A DNA stretch of 16,844 nt from JASBSR01 sp963847575 (GTDB lineage: Bacteria; Pseudomonadota; Gammaproteobacteria; SZUA-229): NCBI GenBank assembly GCA_963847575.1, contig CAWKAL010000008.1, positions 1-16,844 of the forward strand, given 5' to 3'. Below the pieces are notes generated by a model. It ran no database searches. It worked only from the letters and a program-made list of their open reading frames with translations, and had not been told where the DNA came from. Positions 6,201-13,112 of this stretch are shown piece after piece; the first letter of the stretch is position 1, and each line of letters starts with the position of its first letter. A program made the translations under genes and the position numbers.

Positions 6201-6524
6201 CTAGAATGGTAGTTTCATTCCGCCTGGTAGATTCATGCCTGCAGTTACGCCTGACATGCGGTTTGCACTTTCCTGTTCGATTTTACGTACGGCGTCGTTT
6301 ACCGCTGCCGCTAGCAGGTCTTCGATCATTTCCTTGTCGTCGCTCATCAGGCTGTCATCCAGTGAAACGCTGCGCAGTTCGTGGCGGCCATTCATGATCA
6401 CTTTTACCATGCCGCCGCCGCTCTGGCCTTCGACTTCCATGCTGGCAATTTCCGCCTGCGCCTTTTGCATGTCTTCCTGCATTTTTTGCGCCTGCTTCAT
6501 CAGGTTACCCATTGCACCTTTCAT
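6201..6524 (-). CDS. ybaB: YbaB/EbfC nucleoid-associated protein
   Basis: 107 aa, matching the family. It begins MKGAMGNLMKQAQKMQEDMQ, a charged helix-forming N-terminus that makes the dimer tweezers, and continues with SMEVEGQSGGGMVKVIMNG and the acidic DKEMIEDLLAAAVNDAV helix. It binds DNA non-specifically as a homodimer. ATG 6524 follows AGAGGTG at 6 nt. Its start is 20 nt after the dnaX stop, so the two genes are co-transcribed as in other gammaproteobacteria. Confidence 0.95.
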   Translation of the reverse strand: MKGAMGNLMKQAQKMQEDMQKAQAEIASMEVEGQSGGGMVKVIMNGRHELRSVSLDDSLMSDDKEMIEDLLAAAVNDAVRKIEQESANRMSGVTAGMNLPGGMKLPF

Positions 6525-6544
6525 AACATCACCTCTTACTTTTT

Positions 6545-8218
6545 TCAGGTATCAGATTCAACCGGCTTTACCGAGCCGGGAATAATTTCTGCATTCATGG
6601 TTTTTTTCATCATCTGTACAAAACCATCGTTTTCAATCGTGTTTTCGGCCTGCTGCTGGCGCTCATCGCGTTCGCGCGCGCCGGTTTGTGCCGGGGTTTC
6701 CACCGGCAGCGTCTGCTGTTCGGCGAGCTCTATCTGCAGGGTAATTTCTGCATCATAATATTCTGACAGCGCACTCTGGATGCGTTTTTCCGCCTTGGGA
6801 TTGCGCAATTGTTTGTAGCGTGAATCAAGCGCCAGCACAATGATATTGCCTTCACGCTTGTGCAATACGCAGTTTGCCGCGAGCTGTTTGACCATGCCGC
6901 TGATAGCGAGCTGCTGCATAATCTGCGCCCAGTCACCGTCTACGCGTGGTGTCGCAGGCTGCTCTGCAACGCGATCGGTTGTGGCTGCCGGTTGTTGCTG
7001 CGGCGCTGCGTCAGTGGCCTGCGATTTTTGCCTGGCTGCAGGTGTTTTCACCGCGGGCGCTGGTGTTGCCGCGCGCGGCTGTGGCGCGGCTGATTGAGCT
7101 GGCCCCGTTGCCGACCCCACCAGGTTCGACGCCTGCGCCGGACGAAACGCCAGCATACGCAGCAGTACCATTTCAAAGCCGCTGCGCATATCCGGCGCCA
7201 GCGGCAGGTCGCGGCGTCCGATCAGGCCGATCTGGTAAAACAGCTGGATGTCCTCGGCACTGGCCTCGGCCGACAGGGCGATCAGTTCATCGCGCGCACT
7301 GACATATTCATCGAGCACTTCGGGCACGGTTTTGGCCAGCGCCATGTGGTGCAACAGGCTGAGTAATTCGGCGAGTACATTTTCAAAATCCGGTGTCAGC
7401 TCGCCGAGCCGGTCGACTTCGCTGAGCACAACTGCGGCATCACCGGCAAACAGCGCACGCACAATCGCCAGGATGCGATCACGCGAAATCGAACCGAGCA
7501 TGTCGCGCACGTCCTGCTCGCGCACTTCACCAGCACCGAACGCCAGCGCCTGGTCGAGCAGGCTGAGGCCATCACGCATGCTGCCGTCGGCACCTTCGGC
7601 CAGCAGCTGTAATGCGGCGAGATCATGCCTGACCTTGTCGGTCTGCAGAATATGCTGCAGGTGCGCAATGATCATGCTCACCGGCATGCGCTTGAGATTG
7701 AACTGCAAACAGCGCGACAGGATGGTGACCGGCAGTTTTTGCGGGTCGGTGGTGGCGAGCAAAAACTTGACGTGCGGCGGCGGTTCTTCCAGGGTTTTGA
7801 GCAGTGCATTGAAACTGCTTTTGGAAAACATGTGCACCTCGTCGATGAGATACACCTTGTAGCGCCCGCGGGTGGGTGCGTATTGCACGTTTTCGAGCAG
7901 CTCGCGGGTATCATCCACGCCGGTGCGTGACGCGGCATCGACTTCGATCAGATCAACAAAACGGCCTTCGGCGATTTCACGACAGGCCGAGCATTCACCG
8001 CAGGGTTTCGAGGTGACACCGGTTTCGCAGTTGAGTGACTTGGCGAAGATGCGCGCGATGGTGGTTTTGCCAACACCGCGGGTGCCGGTAAACAGATAGG
8101 CGTGGTGCAGGCGATTTTCATCGAGCGCATTGACCAGCGCACGCTGCACGTGCTCCTGCCCGACCAGTTCGGAAAAATTGGCCGGCCGCCACTTACGTGC
8201 CAGCACCTCGTAACTCAT
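6545..8218 (-). CDS. dnaX: DNA polymerase III subunit tau (DnaX)
   Basis: 557 aa. The clamp-loader AAA+ ATPase has the N-terminal YEVLARKWRPANFSELVGQE box, Walker A GTRGVGKT at residues 45-52, zinc-binding Cys64, Cys73, Cys76 and Cys79, Walker B YLIDEVHM, and sensor 1/SRC (ILSRCLQF). A Pro/Ala/Gln-rich linker near residues 370-430 leads to the tau-specific C-terminal domain that contacts DnaB and the alpha subunit. I see no A-AAA-AAG slippery site at the point where gamma would end; the only A7 run, near 6601, is close to the C-terminus. Start ATG 8218 follows GGGGTGAT. Confidence 0.97.
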   Translation of the reverse strand: MSYEVLARKWRPANFSELVGQEHVQRALVNALDENRLHHAYLFTGTRGVGKTTIARIFAKSLNCETGVTSKPCGECSACREIAEGRFVDLIEVDAASRTGVDDTRELLENVQYAPTRGRYKVYLIDEVHMFSKSSFNALLKTLEEPPPHVKFLLATTDPQKLPVTILSRCLQFNLKRMPVSMIIAHLQHILQTDKVRHDLAALQLLAEGADGSMRDGLSLLDQALAFGAGEVREQDVRDMLGSISRDRILAIVRALFAGDAAVVLSEVDRLGELTPDFENVLAELLSLLHHMALAKTVPEVLDEYVSARDELIALSAEASAEDIQLFYQIGLIGRRDLPLAPDMRSGFEMVLLRMLAFRPAQASNLVGSATGPAQSAAPQPRAATPAPAVKTPAARQKSQATDAAPQQQPAATTDRVAEQPATPRVDGDWAQIMQQLAISGMVKQLAANCVLHKREGNIIVLALDSRYKQLRNPKAEKRIQSALSEYYDAEITLQIELAEQQTLPVETPAQTGARERDERQQQAENTIENDGFVQMMKKTMNAEIIPGSVKPVESDT

Positions 8219-8307
8219 TGTTTAATCACCCCGCGAAAATCGAACGTATTCATTCTATCCTGAGAAGTGATGCGGTACGAGTGACAACGAAAAGTGCCGG
8301 CTTTCCA

Positions 8308-8342
8308 TTTTTCATTGTTCACTTTTCATTTTTCACTTGAAA
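8308..8342. repeat. A/T-rich TTTTCA-type repeat beside SRP RNA
   Basis: Repeated TTTTTCA and TTCACTTTTCA units between dnaX and the 3' end of the SRP RNA gene. Read on the minus strand it resembles the run at 6110-6141. It includes TTTTCAAGTGAAAA (minus strand), a short dyad just after the SRP RNA; no U-tract follows it. Confidence 0.6.
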
Positions 8343-8348
8343 ATTAGG

Positions 8349-8460
8349 TGGTAACCCGTCCCAGCCACACCCCGGCACCCGATACGCCACTACCGTTGCT
8401 CCCTTCCGGGCCTGGCGGAGTTCGCGGTTTCTCGTCGCGAGGGGACCGGAACAGGTCACC
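8349..8460 (-). ncRNA. ffs: Signal recognition particle RNA, small (4.5S) type
   Basis: The minus strand carries the SRP core CCAGGCCCGGAAGGGAGCAA followed by CGGTAG, plus the 3' strand GTGCCGGGGTGTGGCTGG. Its ends pair as GGTGACCTGTTCC with GGGACGGGTTACC, giving one long hairpin of about 111 nt, the size of the gammaproteobacterial 4.5S RNA. It binds Ffh for co-translational membrane targeting. Ends are placed by pairing and may be off by a few bases. Confidence 0.93.
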
Positions 8461-8471
8461 ATAAGCGCGGC

Positions 8472-8502
8472 ATTATACATGAAGCCCGCAGATATCATTA
8501 AT
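8472..8502 (-). promoter_or_regulatory. Promoter of SRP RNA
   Basis: On the minus strand an extended -10, TGTATAAT (TATAAT at 8477-8472), is followed by GC-rich GCCGCGC, typical of stable-RNA promoters. The -35 region near 8500 is weak (TTAATG-like). The predicted start near 8464 agrees with the folded 5' end of the SRP RNA. It lies between the SRP gene and the stop of bioA. Confidence 0.6.
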
Positions 8503-8506
8503 GAGT

Positions 8507-9857
8507 TCAACGCGTCGCAATTTCAATGCCTTCTGCCGCGACCTCGATCATACATTTGATTTCAGCCTCGTTGATTACATAGGGCGGCATGAAATACACC
8601 ACGTTGCCCAGCGGTCGCAGCAACACACCGCGTTCGAGCGCATGTCGGTACAGACGCAGACCGCGGCGCTGCTGCCACGGGATACGGCTGGCGCGTGGCC
8701 TTGTCCTGCACCATTTCCAGCGCCACGATCATGCCGCGCTGGCGCACTTCGGCGACATGCGCGTGCTCCGCCAGCGGCGCACTCAGTTGTTGCATGCAGG
8801 CGGCGAGTTCGCGGTTACGGCCAAGCACATCGTCGCGTTCAAAAATCTTCAGCGTCGCAATCGCCGCGGCGCAGGCCAGCGGGTTGCCGGTGTAGGAATG
8901 CGAATGCAGGAACGCGGTCAGGTTTTCATAATCATCATAAAACGCGTCGTACACCTGCGCGGTGGTGAGCACTACCGACAACGGCAGGTAACCGCCGGTG
9001 AGGCCTTTCGACAGGCACATGAAGTCGGGTGTGATAGCCGCCTGCTCGCAGGCGAACAGGGTGCCGGTGCGACCAAAGCCGACCGCGATTTCATCGGCGA
9101 TCAGGTGCACGCCGTGGCGATCACAGGCCTCGCGCAGCAGGCTGAGATACACCGGGTCGTACATGCGCATATTGCCGGCGCACTGCACCAGCGGTTCGAC
9201 GATCACCGCGCAGGTTTCGTGCGCGTGCTGTTCGAGGGTGCGCTCCATGTGGGCGAACATGCGGCGTGAATAATCGGCGCAGCTTTCACCCGCTTCCCTG
9301 TAATAGCAATCCGGCGATGGCACGGTGATGGGCTCCAGCAACAACGGCTGGTAGGTGCTCTTGTACAGGCTGACATCGCCGACCGCGAGCGCGCCCAGGG
9401 TTTCGCCGTGGTAGCTGTTGGCCAGATTGATATAACGCGTCTTGTTCGGCTGGCCGGTGTTTTTCCAGTAGTGGAAACTCATTTTCAGTGCGACTTCCAC
9501 CGCGGAGGAACCGTTGTCGGCATAAAAACAGCGCACCAGGCCGGGCGGTGTCACCTGCACCAGGCGCTCGGAGAGTTCGACCACCGGTTCGTGGCTAAAC
9601 CCGGCCAGCAGCACGTGTTCGAGCTCATCGAGCTGCAGCTTGACCGCGTCCGAAATCCGCGGGTTGGCGTGGCCGAACAGGTTGACCCACCACGAACTGA
9701 TCGCATCGATATAGCGTTTGCCGTCAAAATCTTCCAGCCACACGCCCTGCCCGCGCCGGATCGGGATCAGCGGCAGGGTTTCGTGGTCTTTCATCTGGGT
9801 GCAGGGATGCCACACCACGGCGAGGTCGCGTTCGATCAGAGACTTTGATTTACTCAT
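8507..9857 (-). CDS. bioA: 7,8-diaminononanoate synthase BioA (one frameshift)
   Basis: PLP-dependent aminotransferase of biotin synthesis (SAM plus KAPA to DAPA). It begins MSKSKSLIERDLAVVWHPCTQM, has the SSWW substrate-site motif, the cofactor-binding region DNGSSAVEVALK, DEIAVGFGRTG and the PLP lysine in LSKGLTGGYLP. The frame breaks near 8677-8681 after KATRQPYP. The next frame continues without loss as WQQRRGLRLYRHALERGV, then LLRPLGNVVYFMPPY, to a TGA at 8507. Removing one base there gives 449 aa, a normal full-length BioA. It is divergent from hemC. Confidence 0.93.
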
Positions 9858-9889
9858 TGGCGTCAGTATGCCCGGGCAGGTTCAACGGT

Positions 9890-9895
9890 TATAAT
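9890..9895 (+). promoter_or_regulatory. Candidate -10 of hemC
   Basis: A perfect TATAAT in the 68-nt bioA-hemC intergenic region, 31 nt before the hemC start. The -35 region (TATGCC at the right spacing) is poor, so this may need an activator or be weak. Confidence 0.35.
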
Positions 9896-9925
9896 GGCCG
9901 CCCATTTTGCCACCGACACCGCCAG

Positions 9926-10863
9926 ATGAAAGACCTGATTCGCATCGCCACCCGCAAGAGCCCGCTCGCCCTGTGGCAGGCCGAGCATGTGAAAAGCCGG
10001 TTGCAGGCAAATCATCCCGGGCTCAGAGGTCGAACTGTTGACCATGAGCACCCAGGGCGACAAGATCCTCGACACCCCGCTGGCCAAAATCGGCGGCAAG
10101 GGCCTGTTCGTCAAGGAGCTGGAACAGGGCATGCTCGAAGGCAATGCCGATATCGCGGCGCATTCGATCAAGGACGTGCCGATGGAATTCCCTGCAGGGC
10201 CTGTTCCTGGCCACCATCATGCGAGCGCGAAGAGCCCTGCGATGCCTTTGTTTCCAACCAGTACGCAACGCTTGACGAGCTGCCCCAGGGCGCGGTGGTC
10301 GGCACCAGCAGCCTGCGCCGGCGTTGCCAGCTACTGAGCCGCCGCCCCGACCTGGTGATCAGGGACCTGCGCGGCAACGTCAACACCCGCCTGGGCAAGC
10401 TCGATAACGGCGAGTACGACGCCATCGTGCTGGCCTGCGCCGGCCTGATCCGGCTGGACATGGCAGAGCGCATTCGCCAGCGCATCGATTCGGCCGTGCA
10501 TGCTGCCCGCGGTCGGCCAGGGCGCGATCGGCCTCGAAGCCCGCGAAGGCGACAGCGAGACCCTGGCGATGATCGCCAGCCTCAACGATACGCGACACCC
10601 ATGACCGCGTCAGCGCCGAGCGCGCCCTCAACCACCGCCTGCAGGGCGGCTGCCAGGTGCCGATCGCCAGCTTCGCCACGCTCGACGGCGACACCCTGCA
10701 CCTGCGCGCACTGGTCGGCGAACCCGACGGCAGCGAGATCGTGCGCGGTGAAATCAGCGGCCATCGCAGTGAAGCTGTCAGCCTGGGACAGACACTCGCC
10801 GACGACCTGCTCGCGCGCGGCGCGCGGGACATTCTCGAGCGGCTCTACGCCGAAGCAGAATAG
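9926..10863 (+). CDS. hemC: Porphobilinogen deaminase HemC (five frameshifts)
   Basis: Third step of heme synthesis: polymerises four porphobilinogens to hydroxymethylbilane. Pieces in three frames align in order: MKDLIRIATRKSPLALWQAE; LLTMSTQGDKILDTPLAKIG with the catalytic Asp in HSIKDVPM; DAFVSNQYATLDELPQGAVV with RGNVNTRLGKL; LPAVGQGAIGLEARE; and RALNHRLQGGCQVPIASFA with the dipyrromethane cysteine. Breaks lie near 10025, 10197, 10219, 10499 and 10593, and each is cured by deleting one base. The corrected length is 310 aa, exactly typical. The conserved active-site residues are intact. Sequence error is more likely than a pseudogene. Confidence 0.92.
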
Positions 10864-10887
10864 TCATTCACAGATCAGCATTAAATT

Positions 10888-10917
10888 GCAAAGGTTATGC
10901 AACTCACGTAACCTTGC
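10888..10917. other. Hairpin after hemC
   Basis: GCAAAGGTTA pairs with TAACCTTGC with one bulged A, 25 nt after the hemC stop. No T-run follows, so it is a weak terminator candidate. Confidence 0.35.
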
Positions 10918-10954
10918 GCCGCTGTTGCGCAGCGTGATGGTTGCAGCAGCAGGA

Positions 10955-10960
10955 TATAAT
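10955..10960 (+). promoter_or_regulatory. Candidate -10 of the tRNA-Ser unit
   Basis: Perfect TATAAT 10 nt before the first tRNA-Ser 5' fragment. The -35 at the right distance (GCGTGA) is weak. If active, it would transcribe fragments and elements E3-E5 ahead of the intact tRNA-Ser(GGA). Confidence 0.4.
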
Positions 10961-10970
10961 TAAAAATTCT

Positions 10971-10992
10971 GGAGAGGTGTCCGAGTGGTTGA
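10971..10992 (+). pseudogene. tRNA-Ser 5' fragment 1
   Basis: It is identical to the first 22 nt of the intact tRNA-Ser(GGA) at 11374, from GGAGAGG through the D-loop GGTTGA. It stops exactly where element E3 begins. Confidence 0.9.
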
Positions 10993-11031
10993 CTAAATTC
11001 GCCGGGAGCGAATCTGAACAGCTCGCTTTTT
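10993..11031 (+). repeat. Tandem element copy E3, truncated
   Basis: Contains HP1 (CTAAATTCGC, loop CGGGA, GCGAATCTG) and the first strand of HP2 (CAGCTCGCTTTT). It then jumps at TTTTGAG into the next tRNA-Ser 5' fragment. The junction looks like recombination at short homology between E3 and GGAGAGG. Confidence 0.8.
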
Positions 11032-11052
11032 GAGAGGTGTCCGAGTGGTTGA
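11032..11052 (+). pseudogene. tRNA-Ser 5' fragment 2
   Basis: Matches the tRNA-Ser(GGA) 5' end from its second base through GGTTGA; the first G is lost at the E3 junction. Element E4 follows directly. Confidence 0.85.
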
Positions 11053-11130
11053 CTAATTTGCCCGGAGCAAATCAGAACAGCGAACGCAGTGAGCTGGCCC
11101 GCAGGGCGAGGTGCAGGACGCACCGAGTAA
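11053..11130 (+). repeat. Four-hairpin tRNA-arm element, copy E4
   Basis: HP1 CTAATTTGC/GCAAATCAG with loop CCGGA and one A-C mismatch; a degenerate HP2 with outer CAGC/GCTG; HP3 GCCC/GGGC with loop GCA; HP4 GGTGC/GCACC with loop AGGAC; then GAGTAA. It sits after GGTTGA of a tRNA-Ser D-loop. It is nearly identical to E5 from HP3 onward, so the two arose by duplication. Confidence 0.85.
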
Positions 11131-11131
11131 C

Positions 11132-11148
11132 GAGCACGCCGCGTGCTC
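11132..11148. other. Foldback of tRNA-Ser D-arm sequence after E4
   Basis: GAGCACGC, C, GCGTGCTC: the next part of tRNA-Ser (GAGCACGCC) appears after the element but is followed by its own inverted copy instead of the anticodon loop. The same foldback occurs after E5 at 11301-11317. Confidence 0.7.
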
Positions 11149-11199
11149 CGCTGTCGAACATCAGCAACATGTTTAACAGCAGGATAAGTTGAAGTATCT

Positions 11200-11221
11200 G
11201 GAGAGGTGTCCGAGTGGTTGA
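11200..11221 (+). pseudogene. tRNA-Ser 5' fragment 3
   Basis: An exact copy of the first 22 nt of tRNA-Ser(GGA), ending at GGTTGA where E5 begins. The sequence just before it (AGTATCT) resembles that before the intact tRNA (AATATCT), so the duplicated unit includes upstream sequence. Confidence 0.9.
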
Positions 11222-11299
11222 CTAAATTCGCCGGGAGCGAATTTGAACAGCTCGCTTTTGAGCTGGCCCGCAGGGCGAGGTGCAGGACGCACCGAGTAA
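11222..11299 (+). repeat. Four-hairpin tRNA-arm element, copy E5
   Basis: HP1 AAATTCGC/GCGAATTT with loop CGGGA; HP2 CAGCTC/GAGCTG with loop GCTTTT; HP3 GCCC/GGGC with loop GCA; HP4 GGTGC/GCACC with loop AGGAC; end GAGTAA. It is the best-preserved D-loop type copy. Confidence 0.9.
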
Positions 11300-11300
11300 C

Positions 11301-11317
11301 GAGCACGCCGCGTGCTC
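11301..11317. other. Foldback of tRNA-Ser D-arm sequence after E5
   Basis: The same GAGCACGC-C-GCGTGCTC structure as at 11132-11148, followed by CCGCTGT in both places. Confidence 0.7.
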
Positions 11318-11373
11318 CGCTGTGCAACTGTAAACACTATTGTTAAACAGCTGCACACAGTTAATGAATATCT

Positions 11374-11462
11374 GGAGAGGTGTCCGAGTGGTTGAAGGAG
11401 CACGCCTGGAAAGTGTGTATACGGTCAAACGTATCAAGGGTTCGAATCCCTTCTCTCCGCCA
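11374..11462 (+). tRNA. tRNA-Ser(GGA), intact
   Basis: 89 nt: acceptor GGAGAGG/TCTCTCC, D-arm TCC/GGA, anticodon stem CACGC/GTGTG with loop CTGGAAA (anticodon GGA, reads UCC and UCU), a long variable arm (TATACGGTCAAACGTATC), T-loop TTCGAAT, discriminator G and encoded CCA. Three broken 5' copies precede it and a 3' tail fragment with E6 follows. A terminator starts 8 nt after CCA. Confidence 0.96.
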
Positions 11463-11470
11463 AATAAAAT

Positions 11471-11494
11471 AAAGCCCCCGTGTGGGGCTTTTTT
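11471..11494 (+). terminator. Terminator of tRNA-Ser(GGA)
   Basis: AAAGCCCC, loop cgtgt, GGGGCTTTTTT. The A and T tracts on both sides make it usable from either strand. On its far side it is followed by an inverted tRNA 3' tail, so a tRNA CCA end points at it from each direction. Confidence 0.9.
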
Positions 11495-11497
11495 ATT

Positions 11498-11529
11498 TGG
11501 TGGGGAGAAAGGATTTGATTTGAACCCTC
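11498..11529 (-). pseudogene. Inverted tRNA 3' tail beside E6
   Basis: On the minus strand GAGGGTTCAAATC, then AAATCCTTTCTCCCC and ACCA: a T-arm, acceptor strand, discriminator A and CCA like a tRNA 3' end, with extra bases in the T-arm. It is inverted relative to the Ser tail at 11618-11634, paralleling the fragment at 140-164 near E1. Confidence 0.65.
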
Positions 11530-11536
11530 GGTTCGA

Positions 11537-11617
11537 CAAATTCGCCGGGAGCGAATTTGAACGCACGCAGTGCGGCCCGAGCGAAAGCGAGGGTGGAGGA
11601 CAGGACGTCCGGAATAA
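11537..11617 (+). repeat. Four-hairpin tRNA-arm element, copy E6
   Basis: It begins after GGTTCGA. HP1 is CAAATTCGC/GCGAATTTG with loop CGGGA; HP2 is CGCAC/GTGCG with loop GCA. HP3 is long: CCC and GGG flank tandem G-A pairs, then GC-GAAA-GC, a GNRA tetraloop. HP4 is GGAC/GTCC with loop AGGAC; the end is GGAATAA. The HP3 form is hard to explain except as folded RNA or single-stranded DNA. A tRNA-Ser 3' tail follows. Confidence 0.9.
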
Positions 11618-11634
11618 TCCCTCTCTCTCCGCCA
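11618..11634 (+). pseudogene. tRNA-Ser 3' tail after E6
   Basis: TCCCTCTCTCTCCGCCA: the T-arm, acceptor strand and CCA of a tRNA-Ser. It is identical to the last 17 nt of tRNA-Ser(CGA) at 16449-16465 and different from the neighbouring tRNA-Ser(GGA), which has TCCCTTCTCTCCGCCA. Confidence 0.85.
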
Positions 11635-11637
11635 GAT

Positions 11638-11668
11638 AAAAAAACCGGCTTAGTGCCGGGTTTTTGTT
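11638..11668. terminator. Bidirectional terminator between E6 and the DUF1537 kinase
   Basis: A-run, CCGGC, loop ttagt, GCCGG, G, T-run. It ends the tRNA-Ser unit on the plus strand and the kinase gene on the minus strand, whose stop codon is at 11669. Confidence 0.85.
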
Positions 11669-13019
11669 TTAGCCGCCAGCCTGCTTTAGCTGTGCGCTGA
11701 CCGGTCCTGCCAGTCGCCGACACGCTGTTGCCAGCGCATTGTCATCGCCGACATTGCCGGGAAAAATCACCACCGGCAGCAGTGGAAACTGTGCATGATC
11801 CTCGGGACAACGCACCACCGAACAGCCCGGCAAAATTTGTCCCAGTACGCGCGCGGTGCGTAAACATAATCCCTGTGACAGCACATCATTGGATGTAATA
11901 CCGCCCTTGCTGATCAGGAAACCAATGTCGCGCGGCAACAGGTGCACCACATCCATCAGAAAAGTGGACACGCTGTTCACCGAACGCCAGGCGTGTCTGT
12001 TCATCGTCGAATGTGAGTTCTTTACGACTGGTGAATATCACCGGTGTTTGTCCCTGCGTATGAACATCCCTGATGCGTTCTGTTACTTCTTTCAACTGCA
12101 AGCTCGACTCTTTTTGCAAGCGCGAAACATCGACTTCGACCGGTGCAACATCGGGCTGTTTCAATAACTGCTGCAACTGGCGCGTGGTTTTACTGACGTG
12201 CGAACCAACGACGACTGCACCGGGTCGACCGTTGCGAACATACTGGCGCATGTCAGTCGCAGCAATCGGTTGCGGTGGCAGTGCGGCCAGCGCACTGACA
12301 ATACCGGCGGCGCTGCGACACAAAAAACGTTTGCCCTGGCGTGCGGCTGCATTTAAATCCTGTGCAAATGCATGCAGGTCATCGAATGATTCGGCATCTA
12401 CCGCACAGGCCACATTGCCTGTGAGTGCGAGCAAACGATCGAGACAGCCGTTGCGCACATCTGCAAGACTGAAACGTTCGACCTGGTCGGCGCGAATCCG
12501 GCCACGGGTTTTTTCTTCGATATAGTCCGGCAGAAACGCGTGTTTATAGCCGAACACTGAATCGCGGGCGAACTCGGTTTCGTTCACCGGCACGGGTTTG
12601 TCATCGACCAGCAGGTAGTGCACCGCATCGCGGGTGATGCGCCCGCCTTCGATAAACGCCGGGATCAGAAAGTGTGCATCGAACGGGCCGAGTTCTTCAG
12701 CGATAACATCGGTCTCGACCGGGTAATGCCCGCGCAGGGTTGAATCCGAGCGGCTGATAATAATTGGTTCGATCTCACGGCCCTGCCCTGCCATGCGTGC
12801 CAGTGCCTGTTTCAGGTTGTGACACACCTCGCGGGTAATATCGGCGGCGCGTTGTGCATTCATGCCGCGGGTGTTGGTGAGCACGAAAAATAACGGCGCT
12901 TCGTCCTGCAAGGCTTCGTACAAGGTGTCCACGTCCCAGCGCATGAGCAACAAACAACTGTGCACGGTCTGCGAGCCGGTGGGATCGTCGTCGAGTACTA
13001 CCAGTTTTGTTTCGGCCAT
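11669..13019 (-). CDS. Four-carbon sugar-acid kinase family (DUF1537/OtnK type), one frameshift
   Basis: The N-terminal sugar-binding domain opens with KLVVLDDDPTGSQTVHSC, the DDDPTG family signature, and has SRSDSTLRGHYPVE. The C-terminal nucleotide-binding domain has GGITSNDVLSQGL and VVIFPGNVGDDNAL. Family members phosphorylate sugar acids such as 3-oxo-tetronate or threonate; the substrate here is unknown. The frame breaks near 11971-11975 inside FGEQ...VSTFLMDV, and deleting one base restores 449 aa. Start ATG 13019 follows GAGGTG. It lies 93 nt downstream of the phosphoketolase-like gene with a strong hairpin between them. Confidence 0.85.
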
Positions 13020-13058
13020 TTGTTACACCTCAAAAAATATTACCGGGCCATTATTAAC

Positions 13059-13090
13059 GGGACATCGCCGCTTTGTAGCGGCGATGTCCC
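13059..13090. other. 14-bp intercistronic hairpin
   Basis: GGGACATCGCCGCT pairs perfectly with AGCGGCGATGTCCC around loop TTGT, 22 nt after the stop of the phosphoketolase-like gene and 39 nt before the kinase ATG. No U-run follows on the minus strand, so it is more likely a mRNA stabiliser or partial terminator, lowering kinase expression relative to the first gene. Confidence 0.7.
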
Positions 13091-13112
13091 GGGCCAGACC
13101 CGTGACTGACAA

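Noticed and set aside
6600..6608. A-run in dnaX as a programmed frameshift site for gamma
   Set aside because: It is only about 20 codons before the stop, so slippage would not produce a gamma-sized product; no slippery site is seen near residue 430.
9926..10863. hemC as a true pseudogene
   Set aside because: Five lesions are all one-base insertions, the active-site Asp and Cys are kept, and the corrected length is exactly normal.
10881..11639. Several open frames on both strands through the tRNA-Ser locus, with repeated segments
   Set aside because: The repeated peptide segments are just translations of E3-E6 and tRNA fragments in different frames; no start sites or signals support them.
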